In this document: positions 44,958 through 55,269 of the stretch, in pieces
How positions within the stretch are numbered: position 1 is the first letter of the stretch
How the letters are laid out: each line of letters begins with the position of its first letter
Source: Diphasiastrum complanatum
Taxonomy: Eukaryota > Streptophyta > Lycopodiopsida > Lycopodiales > Lycopodiaceae
Direction: 5' to 3'
Assembly: GCA_029204225.1 (NCBI GenBank)
Contig: CM055104.1
Location: 54,476,538 to 54,540,537 of the forward strand
DNA length: 64,000 nt
Position numbers and translations under genes: made by a program
Notes under the pieces: generated by a model
Told to the model about the DNA's origin: nothing
What the model saw: only the letters and a program-made list of their open reading frames with translations
Databases searched by the model: none

Positions 44958-45852
44958 GTATGTTTTATCCTCAATATAGCTGCCAAAACTGCATTTATTA
45001 CTTTGCAAATGATTTCTTTGGGGCATTGGATAGGATGCTTTTTTTCATGGCCAATAGCTTCCTGTAGTGATTTAGCATTTACATCATCTATTCAAGAGCA
45101 TTTAAATGCTATGGACCATAGTGGCACGTGGTACCGCCATTATGGTGCCGCCCAAAAATCCACGGTACCAGGGCGACACCATTTTTTAATTTAAAAAAAA
45201 AATAAATTTAGTTCGCTCTCGTCAGAACCGGCAACCTGCATAAATGCATTGCTCTCGTCAACAGCTTCAAGCTGATACCCATATTGCCCACTTAATTTTA
45301 TTTATTTTTTAATAAAAAATTTAAAAAAATATTATATATTATGGTACCACGGATCAGTATGGATCGGCGGTACCGGGATCTGCGGATCTTGGTACCGCTG
45401 GATCTATGCTATGGACATAGTTTTAAGCTCTCTTTGATAATGCGATGTATTCAATCCAAAGTTGCTGAATTTTGCTACTAAAATATATTTTCTGGCTCAT
45501 CACCCAATATTGTGATCTGAACCATAGTTGCACCATGATTCTGAATCGCGGTCCGAATCGCGATTCTGAATTGCAATTCGGAAAAATTTCAGAATCATGC
45601 AAAATCGTTTTTTTTTTTAAATTTTTTTGGGCAATATGGGTATCAGATGAAAGCTTTGATTAAGAGCATTTTTACTACGTAGTTTGCCGACTGTTCAGGT
45701 GCAGGATGGTCCAATTTAGGTGCATTAACTCCCAGGTTTACGCTATAGCTACAAAAAAAAAATCATGCTGAACAAAAACCCCCTGAATCATTTTGAACCA
45801 TACAGAACCTTAAATGAAACATTCTTCAACCATATAGAATCGTTTTTCAACC

Positions 45853-45923
<71 letters not shown>

Positions 45924-46129
45924 ACAACCATAAACCATAAACCATAAAACCAAAGTTATGGAACTGCTTTGGTGGAGTGGGTTGCTATGTACGCAATTTC
46001 TTGGAGGAATTAAATTTTTCGCAAAGATGCACACAATCAATACAAATGGTGGCAGCGAAAGCTATTTTGCTCTTCAAAAGTTAAATATGAATCTGAATAA
46101 TGAAGGTCCATCTGGAGAAATCAACCTTG
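44958..46129 (+). other. Intron 3, left part: small inserts and (TC)n
   Basis: At 45107-45420 a ~300-bp GGTACC-rich insert is bracketed by TGCTATGGAC-type direct repeats. It contains a block (CCCATATTGCCCAC, GCTCTCGTCA twice) that returns inverted at 45638-45680 (GGGCAATATGGGTATCAG). An AATCGCGATTC palindromic cluster lies at 45535-45600. A (TC)n microsatellite of about 33 units occupies 45856-45921. No exon was recognised here. Confidence 0.5.
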
Positions 46130-47210
46130 ATATAGTAATTACAAAGAAGAGGGAGATATTATGTTGATAGGAGATTTTAATGGATTGATTGGAAATGCCC
46201 AAGTGGTCTTCTACAATCAGGGAGAGAAGTTTACTAATTTCAGTAAAGAACTATACATAAACTGGTTATTTACAAAGGGTTGCTGCATAGATGGTCTTCT
46301 TCTAATGGCTTTACATGTTCATCAAGCAAAGACACTGAGTGTGTTTGAATATGCTTTGGCCTTGCTTGGTCTAATTGAGCTCATTGGTGACATGATGGTT
46401 GGACTTCTTTATTGCAAATGGATCACCACCCCATTCTATTGGAGTTGAATGTGAGATCTGAACTTTCAATGATTGAATCTAAACATTGCAGAAGATTTAG
46501 ATTTAGCAAATCCTTTAAAAGAAGCCTACCTAGGACATTTTGAAGAAACCTTAGCTCTTAGCTATGGTGGAAGTGATGCTTCTAAGAAATACAAAAGATT
46601 CTTTAGCAATCATCAAAAAAGTCTTTCAAAACCAGCAAAGGAGTAAAGCAGAAATGGGGCTCATTCCTTGAAAATCCTTGATTTGATGGGGAACGTAGAA
46701 AGGCCAGGAGGAACTCAAAACAATTTGGTGGGGTTGCAGTAGCTTTTCTCGCATAAAATTGATTCACTTTTGAAACTGTGGCAAAAGGATTCTAAGAGTT
46801 TTTAAAGTTCTGGGGTAAACCGAAAGCACTTTCAAACAATATTCAGCTGGACATTTGGCCTCTCCTATGCCAAACAATTGAAAAGAAAGAGGGTACTAAT
46901 GATAGGAAGACTTCTTCACAAAATGAACAGGTGGAAATTGCAATCAAAAGCTCCTCTAGTTACATATCACAAGACATCTAAGGATTACAAGTTGAACCAT
47001 TCAAATCAAGGAAAGCGGTCTTTTTTGGCATTACCTTGCAAAAGGCAATAGTATGTGTTCAAGTTGGTCAATGGAGTTTATGCCAAAGTCAAAATTAAAG
47101 TCAATGTCTTTGATGATAAGGTATGGGCACACAAAAATTTTCGCCACATTGCTAAGGACTTTGTTGCAAGAACTTGGTCCTTTAGGTGCTCCTCTATGTG
47201 CAACTCATAA
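46130..47210 (+). pseudogene. LINE, endonuclease part (intron 3)
   Basis: The frame from 46161 opens with LIGDFNGLIGNAQ, the GDFN catalytic block of an APE-type LINE endonuclease. ELIGDMMVG and IANGSPPHSIG (another frame, near 46395-46440) are probably the degraded end of the endonuclease. Frames with KRFFSNHQKSLSKPAK and similar basic stretches continue to about 47200. The frame is broken repeatedly. It is probably the 5' part of the same LINE whose reverse transcriptase lies at 48362-49030. Confidence 0.65.
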
Positions 47211-47600
47211 ATAGCAAAAATTCATGTCCCTCTTTTTTTTCTTGCATGCATGCCCACTAGATGCACCTTTATATGCAAGTCATAAATGGAAAACAAATCC
47301 CTATCCCTTCCTTTTTCTTAATTGGATCCCTAAGGTTTGAACCTACTTGACGCACTAACATCATCACCAACAACAATAATTTAATATAGGCTATCTCTCT
47401 GCATTCACAAAATCATGTCATACATGTTTTTTATTGTTGTCATATCTCTTCTCATTCACACACTTTGAATAAGAGCTAATTCCTTGAGCTAAGAAAAAGG
47501 AATGCTAACCATGTCATATATGTTTTTTATTGTTGTCATATCTCTTCTCATTCACTCACTTTGAATAAGAGCTCATTCCTTGAAATAAGAACAGAGAATG
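47211..47600 (+). repeat. Short tandem duplications in intron 3
   Basis: Two ~94-bp units, 47410-47497 and 47503-47590, share ATGTCATA(C/T)ATGTTTTTTATTG, TCTCTTCTCATTCAC and TTTGAATAAGAGCT. Before them GTGCTCCTCTATGTGCAACTCATAAAT / ATGCACCTTTATATGCAAGTCATAAAT is also duplicated. Confidence 0.7.
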
Positions 47601-47907
47601 CTTATCATTATTCCACAACTCCAAGACAACTAGGATATCAAAGTAGCTAATTACCTTACATCCAATTTTAGACTCACGTAATTCATTCAAGAAATTTGTG
47701 GCAATGCCTTTGTGGTATAGCACAACATTTATTCAATCAAGTGTTGGTTGATGCTTTTCCAATATATCACTTATAGTTTTTCTATATCTATAAACGCCAA
47801 GGATAATAGCAATCCATCAAGTTATTGGACAATTATCATGTATCATTTTCTAACAAAATTAGAGGAAAACATATTGAAAAAGTAACTTAGTGGATGACTA
47901 GAAAATT

Positions 47908-48346
47908 AGATGCAGCAGCAATTCTTTCGTGATTCGCGAATCGCAAAACAAAATTGCTCAAAAAATCCCCCATATACTATTGGTACCTTGGATGTAGTTA
48001 AAAACTGCAAAAAAAATTGTATAGAGCCTCAAAAGTTCCTAAACTCAAAACAAGGCATAAAAGGTCCAATTTTTTGAATTTTTAGGCCATTTTTTTGGGT
48101 TTTTGGAGGATTAAGAGTACATGCATATCCAATTAATTTGCGGACTATAATACACTGAATTGAACCTATAATACGGAAATATACTCAAATTGGACCTATA
48201 ATATGCGTTTCTTGTAGTTTTAGGTTCAATTAAAGTATATTATAAGTCCAATTCCAGTACATTTCAAGTCCAAAAAAATTTCATGAAGCCAAATTTTTTT
48301 TATTGCAATTCACTGAATCGCAATTCGCTGCAACTAACCTGGAAAC
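47908..48346. mobile_element. MITE-like insert splitting the LINE
   Basis: Inverted ends of about 35 bp (left GATGCAGCAGCAATTC...GTGATTCGCGAATCG; right GAATCGCAATTCGCTGCAAC) bracket an AT-rich core. It lies between the LINE endonuclease and reverse transcriptase parts. It has no coding capacity. The target duplication is unclear. Confidence 0.45.
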
Positions 48347-48361
48347 CAATGGATAATATGT

Positions 48362-49030
48362 CAAGGAGCAAGCGGGCTTTCACAATGGCACTGTACCCTT
48401 GACCACTTAATTGCTCTTTGTTGTATTATTGAAAAAATAGGACATATCTAAATCTTTATTGTTGCTTCATTGACTACCACAAATCTTTTGATATGGTCCA
48501 AGGTGCAAAATTTGGGAAATAATGGAGGAAGTAGGTGTCCCCATCGACATGTGACATGCATTGGGGCAATTTCACAAAAAAGTGTTAGCAAAGGTGCAAA
48601 CTCCAGAGTAAACCCTTAAACTTTCTGACAATGTTTGAGTGAAGCAAGATTGTCCTCTTTTCCCTAAACTTTTTGATATTCACATTGAGAATTCTAAGCG
48701 GTGTCTTCAAGAGGAAGGTGGTGGAGGGGCCAAACTTCTTAATTTCTTAAGCTTTTGTTATATGTGGATTGTGGTCCTTTTAGCAAATACTTTACACAAT
48801 GTACAACATCATTTTAATGTGATCCAAACCTTTTGTGAATTACTGGGTCTTTTGAAAAACTTGATAAATAACTATTATAGTGGTTCTCCAATCCAAGAAA
48901 ACAGGTGCCCCTCTCTCACATTATGATGGGGCCGAGGTTGAAGTGGCACAAAAATACAAATATTTGGGAATTGTACTCTCTGATAACCTTCACTAGAGTT
49001 TTTGTGCGATTAAAGACTTATTGGCGGTTG
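48362..49030 (+). pseudogene. LINE reverse transcriptase (intron 3)
   Basis: Blocks in order, across shifting frames: EQAGF; TLDHLIALCCIIEK; LYCCFIDYHKSFDMV (the FIDFxKAFD block with catalytic Asp); KVQTP/PLNF; VKQDCPLFPKLFDIHIE (the GxxQGCPLSP block); EEGGGGAKLL; VVLLANTLHNVQHHFNVIQTFC, which should follow YADD; and EVEVAQKYKYLGIVLSDN. The YADD catalytic box is destroyed by a small deletion and frameshift near 48765. This is a typical non-LTR reverse transcriptase, inactive, inside a host intron. Confidence 0.85.
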
Positions 49031-50397
49031 GAAACCGTTCTTTGACCCGGACACTTCTGATAGAGTACAATGAGTAATTTATATCTCTCTCTAATTTATA
49101 TCTGATGAGTACAATGAGTCTCTACCTAGATTATTAGACCTGTAGATGCCTAGGTTAGTAGTCCAAACTTGAATTCTTATCTATTGACTTTTTCTTGAGT
49201 GTGTGCTCCTATCTTTTGTTAGTCGTGTGCTTGAACTACATTGACATGGTATTAGAGCTCCTTCGATCTTGAAGAGCCTGCGAAACGAATAGAGCTTTCA
49301 AAGAGCTATAGTCTGAGGTGAGAAATTCCCTTAGAAGAAGAGAGAGCATAAAGTGAGGAGTTGGGCTCAAAATTTGGACCAAAATACATTGAATGTCCTG
49401 TCTGAAATGTGCTGAAATGTCTGACAGATGTGTGCTGAAATTTTTGACAGAGGTGCGCTTGATTGGCTAGAAGAGGTGTGCTGATTTGAAGGTAACTTGA
49501 GCACTGCTTTTCTAACTGGGATCTGATGATATGACCTATTGGAAACTATTGATCTGATACTAGTGTTAGATGCCAGAAACCACAAATAGAGCTAGCATAG
49601 TCTGATCCACCCAGCCATCGCATCTTCTCTTATAGAGAATGGCCCTCCTAGCCCAATGTAAAGTTGATAGCATGCATAGTGACACCACCTTGGAGTGGCA
49701 ATTTGGAACTGTAGCAACCTTGCTCAAGTCAATTATGGTATTGAAGCTTTCCATTAGTTTTAGGTTCTAGAGGTCGTTTGATGTTTGAAAGTTTTGAAAA
49801 ATTAGAATTTTGGCTTGTTTTTGGTGAGTCGATTGTGTGCTAGAGTCAAGGCTTCTTGTCCGAAGCTCCTTAGTTGTTGATAGTAGATCGTGTTAGCTCG
49901 CTACTGAGCCTATATTAGATCTTATATGTGTTCAGAGTGAGTTGCACGAAGCTACGTAAGGTAGGAACTATAGGTGCCCAATAAAATTTATTCTCACTTC
50001 TTTTTGAGAAAACTACATCCCACTGATCCAATAGGTATCCTCGTTGAGCTGTTGTGGATTCCTATTGATTGTTGCTAGTGCTATTTCTGAGCCATGCATG
50101 GAGTTTTGAGGTTTTTGATTGCTTTTATCATGCTTTTTGTGCACCCATACACTAGTTTTTTGTTCTTTGACTACTCAATGCTGGCATGACTTTAGAATAT
50201 GCTACAACTTCTTTTCTTCTTTACTTCTTGTTACAGCTTTGTGCTTGTGTTCTGTATGTCAACTCCTATCGTGACATGTAGAGCTGCACATGATATGTGA
50301 CGGTTGCATGCATATAGAGGGACTGTTAGTTGGATTTAGAACGACATCAAAATGCATGCAACTTGCATGTCATCATGCATAGACTACCATAGACTAT
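49031..50397 (+). mobile_element. Copia-like LTR end and primer-binding site with unknown interior
   Basis: ACTACATTGACA|TGGTATTAGAGCTCC at 49235-49260 looks like an LTR end followed by a Met-tRNA primer site (PBS from 49247). The upstream LTR part seems to reach at least 49070. No gag or pol was found in 49260-50397, and no second LTR was identified. Confidence 0.4.
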
Positions 50398-50405
50398 ATC
50401 TACAG

Positions 50406-50684
50406 CTAAGGAAGTGGATGGCGGACGCGGACGTGCCTCCAGACCTTCGTCTGCGTCCGCGTCCGGACGCGTCCAATTTTTTTTTTTTTTAGTTTTTTTC
50501 AAATTTTTTAAAATTTTTTTTTTTAAAAAAAATTGCTTCCAAACCCCTGGACGCATCTAATTTTTTTTTCTCAAAAAAAAAATTAAAAATAAATAAATAA
50601 ATAGATTCGTCCGACCCCGCGTTCGGGGGTCGGACGTGTCCGGGTCCGGACGCCGGACGCGAACGGCCCGGACCCTCATGTCTG
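50406..50684. mobile_element. Fold-back / MITE insert with GC-rich ends and 8-bp duplication
   Basis: ATCTACAG occurs on both sides (50398-50405 and 50685-50692), an 8-bp target duplication of the hAT type. Inside, GC-rich arms built from GGACGC/GTCCGG (50420-50475 and 50610-50680) flank a core of A/T homopolymers. The arms can pair but are not simple terminal inverted repeats. No transposase is present. Confidence 0.6.
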
Positions 50685-51021
50685 ATCTACAGGTAGAAAC
50701 TCACTCTTCTACCATTGGAAATTCTCTTCTTCTCTCTCTCTCTCTCTCATGGACTCTGTCCATGCATATATTACGTCATTATACCTTTTTTGCAAATAAT
50801 TGCTTGTGACGGCCTTGTTACCAATAAAGAGGTAAGCCACAACGATAAAACCTTTTGCAAACTTAAAAAAAAAATTTACACTAAGGGGCCTTTTTGGTTT
50901 TTGTTGGCACATTCCGAAGAATCACCAAGATGCCGAGCTGAGTTGTTATAAAGAGCAGCTCTCACCCTAGACCACGGAGGTCTCAGAAGGAAGAGAGAAG
51001 GATGAAGATGAGAGCCGAGCA

Positions 51022-51118
51022 TGAGAGCCGAGAAATACTAGCTAGGAATACAATTTTAATTCATGTGAGGCTCACCCAAGAGAAGGAATGACCATGTACG
51101 AGCTAGTAGTATTTCTAG
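51022..51118 (+). repeat. Inverted repeat with short loop in intron 3
   Basis: GCCGAGAAATACTAGCTAG (51019-51037) pairs with ACGAGCTAGTAGTATTTCTA (51097-51116), with a 3-nt bulge and a ~60-nt loop. The surrounding 50940-51330 has an LTR-like character (CTTTACTCTTGTTTGAATAA), but no borders were found. Confidence 0.5.
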
Positions 51119-54100
51119 GCAATGCAATGAATGTAGGCCTTTCTTAAATAAATTAGAGTGAGCCACCTTTTGATGGTGACCTCTAGTGGAAGAGCTTATT
51201 CCACTTGGAATTTGTAGATTGGTGGAATTGCCACTTAGGCTCCACATGGGCAGCCTCATTGTTTATTTAAGAGCCCCCCTCTCTTGTGAGGGAGGACACG
51301 TAATGTCCTTTACTCTTGTTTGAATAATAAGATCCTCCAGTGGCATTCTTGAAGCTCCTTGTTCATGACAGCTTTCTTGAGTGATTCTTCTATGAACATG
51401 CACTTTCATTTCTTGAATGTGGTTGTAGATTAGTTGTGGAATAGATTAATTTTCTGCTTTCTTTCCTTTGCAATGTGGATTAGAGTGGAATAGATTTCTT
51501 GTTCTTGTTCAAGTAGTTTCAGCATACAAGTAAACTAAACAGGCTGGAAATGTGGAGTAGATCTTGCATAACCTAGACATTCCAGTTCTTGATGTTCTTG
51601 GGTTGTCCAAGAATCAAGAAATGTGTGTTTCTTGATCTTTGGACTTTCAATATGCTGTTTAGTAATTAGTTTCTTGTTCGTACTTCTAGTTTTGTTGATC
51701 TATAGATTAAACTGAGCATCGTGTTTGTTTTTTTCTAACATTTTAGAAGTAGTTAGTAGCAAGAACCGATTGGAATTCATCAACATTGCATGAAGATCTG
51801 TAGATGAATGGTTTCAGTTGCATGTGTAATTGTGTGCATTGGAGTGAACACATCCCGAGCATCCCACTGACAGGCTGGGAAACATATTACAACGAATAAT
51901 AAACTTTCTGTTTGATTTGGTTTTGAACCAAGAAGATAACGCCTAACGAGCCAACCGCTTGGAACGGGCAGAAACACCCAATTTCAGAGATAAGAAATCA
52001 AGATAAGGAAGAGCTAAAACTGTTCACAGGTTCTCAGTGGGAATCTGTAGTTTTTGGGAAGGCTTGTTTTACAAGTTATCCATAGAACAATAGGATCATG
52101 ACACCTAGCAAGAGCAAAATCCAACGATGGTATGCAAACCCTATCTCCCACCATAGAAAGCTATAAATGGAATGGTGGTGGTTCAAATTTTTCATGCCAC
52201 TTTTCGCTCTCTCTCTTTCTCTTTTGTCCTCTTCATCTCTTTAACATTGGTGCGTCATCATACTACAGAGCGACCTACAGGAGAGGAAAAGATTTTTGGT
52301 GGCTTTCCTCGCAGCCCATCGCTGGGATACCAACCTACTTTTCATGTTGTGGGAAACTATATTGGCCACTTTTTTCAAGTAAGGAATCAACCTATATAGC
52401 CACGATCTGCCTACGGCTAGTAGGTGGCTGTAGCTACACTTGAAAAAAATAAGCAAATATGTCTCTCTTTTCCACTAAGATCTATGAAGGAAGAATTTGC
52501 TGGGTTTTCTATTATGTGCAAATGGTTTTTAGACGTCCTTTGACAATTTGTTTTGAAATGAACTAATGTTGATGGACGAAACACTGCTATGTAGGTACAC
52601 TCTATGACATACGGTTTTAGTGTTAAACATACGTCTTAGGAACGTACCTCATATACGAGTAAATAGCTTCGAATGAGCTTTTTGTTAACAATCACTATGA
52701 AATGTAGAGATGGCGTACTTCAAGGACACATGAATATAGGGGTATTACTGTATTCATTTAATTAACATATGCTATCAACTTTATAAACAAAACTGCTTCT
52801 AATTAGTCTATAACTATTGATTGAGATAAAGCATTGTATATATAATGCTAGGCTAACAAGGTGGATAAGATTCTTAGATATGGGATAATAGTTTGGGGTA
52901 ATTGTTATGGCATGCATTTGCCCTAACTACTTACCATAGTCCATAGATGCTCATGAATACACATGAGGTCTAAGAGGTCAACATGGCACGGATCTGTCCT
53001 ATACTCGGTGACTGTTATAAGATTATACCCATTCTGCTATTGATAAATGATTACGGTTTTTTCTTGCACTCTATTATGTACTAATAGGTATAGTACGATT
53101 TCTTACCCTCATACTGATCAATATGGCATATGCCCTGATACAGTTGTGTTAGGGTAATACGTATTGCTATTTTAATATTGTTGGTAGTGAAGATTGGACT
53201 ATGTTATGTATTCTGCTATCCAAGCAGTCATGTTGTGAGTTTGGTTTTGGACATGGATAACAATTGATGCTCAGTTACGACACTTGTCTTGTCCACTATA
53301 CTAACTCGTGCGGTTTTGTCTTGTGAGATGGTGGCAGGTAACAGTTGGGTGTCTTGAAACTTGCCTCATTTTTCTGTACTTTTTTGTACTGTAAGATTTC
53401 ATGTAGCTTTTTTATAACCTGTTATGCTATAAAACAAAGGGTTTAAAATATTTGGCCTTGCTTTGTCAAGGGGGACTATGTGAATTTTTGAATGATTTTC
53501 TCACTTGTCACGATGATGATGACGCTAGGCATTCCATGACCATTTAGGTGTGGAAGATGGTTCCATAGGCTCCATTTTGTTATCTATCCACCAAGGCACG
53601 TGAAGGAGATAGTGAATTGATACGCATGAGGGAGAAGCTGGAAGGTCATGATGTCTTATTTCAAACCAATTCTTTGCATAATAATATGATTCACGTGTGG
53701 TAAAGAAGGTTCACTTAGCCACTGCGCCTTTAGGTTACCGATATACAATTGAGATGCCAGATAGTAAGGGCACATAGGTTTGGGATAAGAGAGTCTCTTA
53801 GTTGTCTTTTATCCATTCAGACTTATTTGGAGAAGTTGAGGTCACCAAATTAGCTAAGATTGATGTAGTTTATAAGGCCAAAATCAATGAGGTTAATGTT
53901 TCTATCTTTGTTTTCAATTAGAGAGGGTGGAAATTTACAAGGGCATGTGCCAAGAGTTTCCTTTGTGTTGTACTTTTCTATCCTCTCCACATCCAACCTG
54001 TGATCGAGAAAATAAGGAGGAGGACAAGTAGGCCAAACCTTAGGGGCCTTATGTTCTCACACAATAGTTGTCTGAGCAGCTCATTTCTTGTAAAAGACAT

Positions 54101-55222
54101 TGCTCAAATCATCATGCGTTTAAATGTTATGATTGTAGTTTAAGAATTTTTTCATACTTTAGTTGGCACAAGACAAATGTGAGAAGGTTGTCATCTCTAG
54201 GGTGTGCAAGAGCTAGCCATTTAAGCCCTTCACTCTCCCTTATTCCAAAAAAAATTGTGGCCAAAAAAATCTTCAATGGAGTTTAGACTGATTTTTTTAT
54301 TAATCAATGAGTTTTGAAGGTTTTGGAGCTCCAAAATACTTGTTTTGGAATGTTGACAGACCGAAATGAGGTTCTGTTGCAATTGTGATCTACGCCATTG
54401 GCTTAATGTATTTGTCGTGTTTTCCCATTCCTCATATATTTTCGTTTTTAATCTTGGTCTTTATATGAATAATATTTTTTCACATAACCATTTGCTCGTT
54501 CAACAAACTTTTTGGGTTGACATTGTCTTTTTGCATGAAGTCTATTAATAGAGTGATTACTTTCTACAAGAGCACTTTCTTGGGTTCTTAGAAATTATAA
54601 GTAGGGATTACATCTCGCTTTGTAATGGGAAGACACTCATCTTAGATAGGAAATTTTTTATGTGCACATTGCACACGACTTATATAGTTTGTATACATGT
54701 CAATGATGAGAATGGAATAGAGGATGAGTGATTGTAAAAGACTTGACCATAATGCTTTTTAATCAAAAGTTACGAGTTTCAAAGATTCGCAACACAATTA
54801 TAAAATTTAGTTTTTCTAGAATATCGAATATATGTATAGATTATAAACGGATCATGCATGACACACAAGTCATGTTTTCAAAAGTCTCATTGTTCTCCAA
54901 AAGATGTCATGGAATTTAGTTCCATGTGAAAACTTGTATTGGATTATCACATTTTCATGTTGATGTGAACTTTCTTGCCTATACATAAATTTGGCACCCT
55001 ATAAATATTGAACATTATTCTTCATTTTTTAGCACTATTTTAGATTTTAAATGAAATTTTCAAAAACAACTTTTTTTATAAGCAAAATGGTACATTATGT
55101 TGTGAAGATAATAACTAGAAAAGTGTTAACTCTTTGAGTAATGTTGATTAGTTAGAGGACTTTTCATATGCAATTTGCTTTTATTCTTAATTGACATTAC
55201 ATATTTTGTGTGTAATGTTCAG
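51119..55222 (+). other. Intron 3, right part: nothing recognised
   Basis: AT-rich sequence with many short broken frames. A frame at 52132-52443 and the broken frames at 54068-54919 were read through without finding a known domain. The intron ends in the acceptor TGTAATGTTCAG at 55222. Confidence 0.4.
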
Positions 55223-55269
55223 CACTTGCATTCATAATTTGTGCTCGAGCTCTACCAGATGTTTTGAAG
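55223..55269 (+). CDS. FAX: FAX-like gene, exon 4 (TMEM14 domain, helix 3; 47 bp)
   Basis: This mini-exon lies between TAATGTTCAG and the consensus donor AAG|GTATGT. Joined to exon 3 it completes a split Ala codon (g|ca) and gives QA-ALAFIICARALPDVLK, ending in phase 0. In FAX proteins the interval between the QA pair and TKKLFP is 16 residues, and this exon supplies exactly 16. The helical, hydrophobic character also fits. It follows a 10.3 kb intron, so confirmation by transcript is desirable, but phase, length and splice sites all agree. Confidence 0.72.

Noticed and set aside
45810-46040. Glu/Arg-repeat protein on the minus strand
   Set aside because: It is a translation of the (TC)n microsatellite at 45856-45921.
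50230-50275. Alternative exon 4 behind TTGTTACAG
   Set aside because: It starts with a suitable Ala-Leu, but the downstream donor is poor and the phase does not fit exon 5. The exon at 55223-55269 fits in length, phase and both splice sites.
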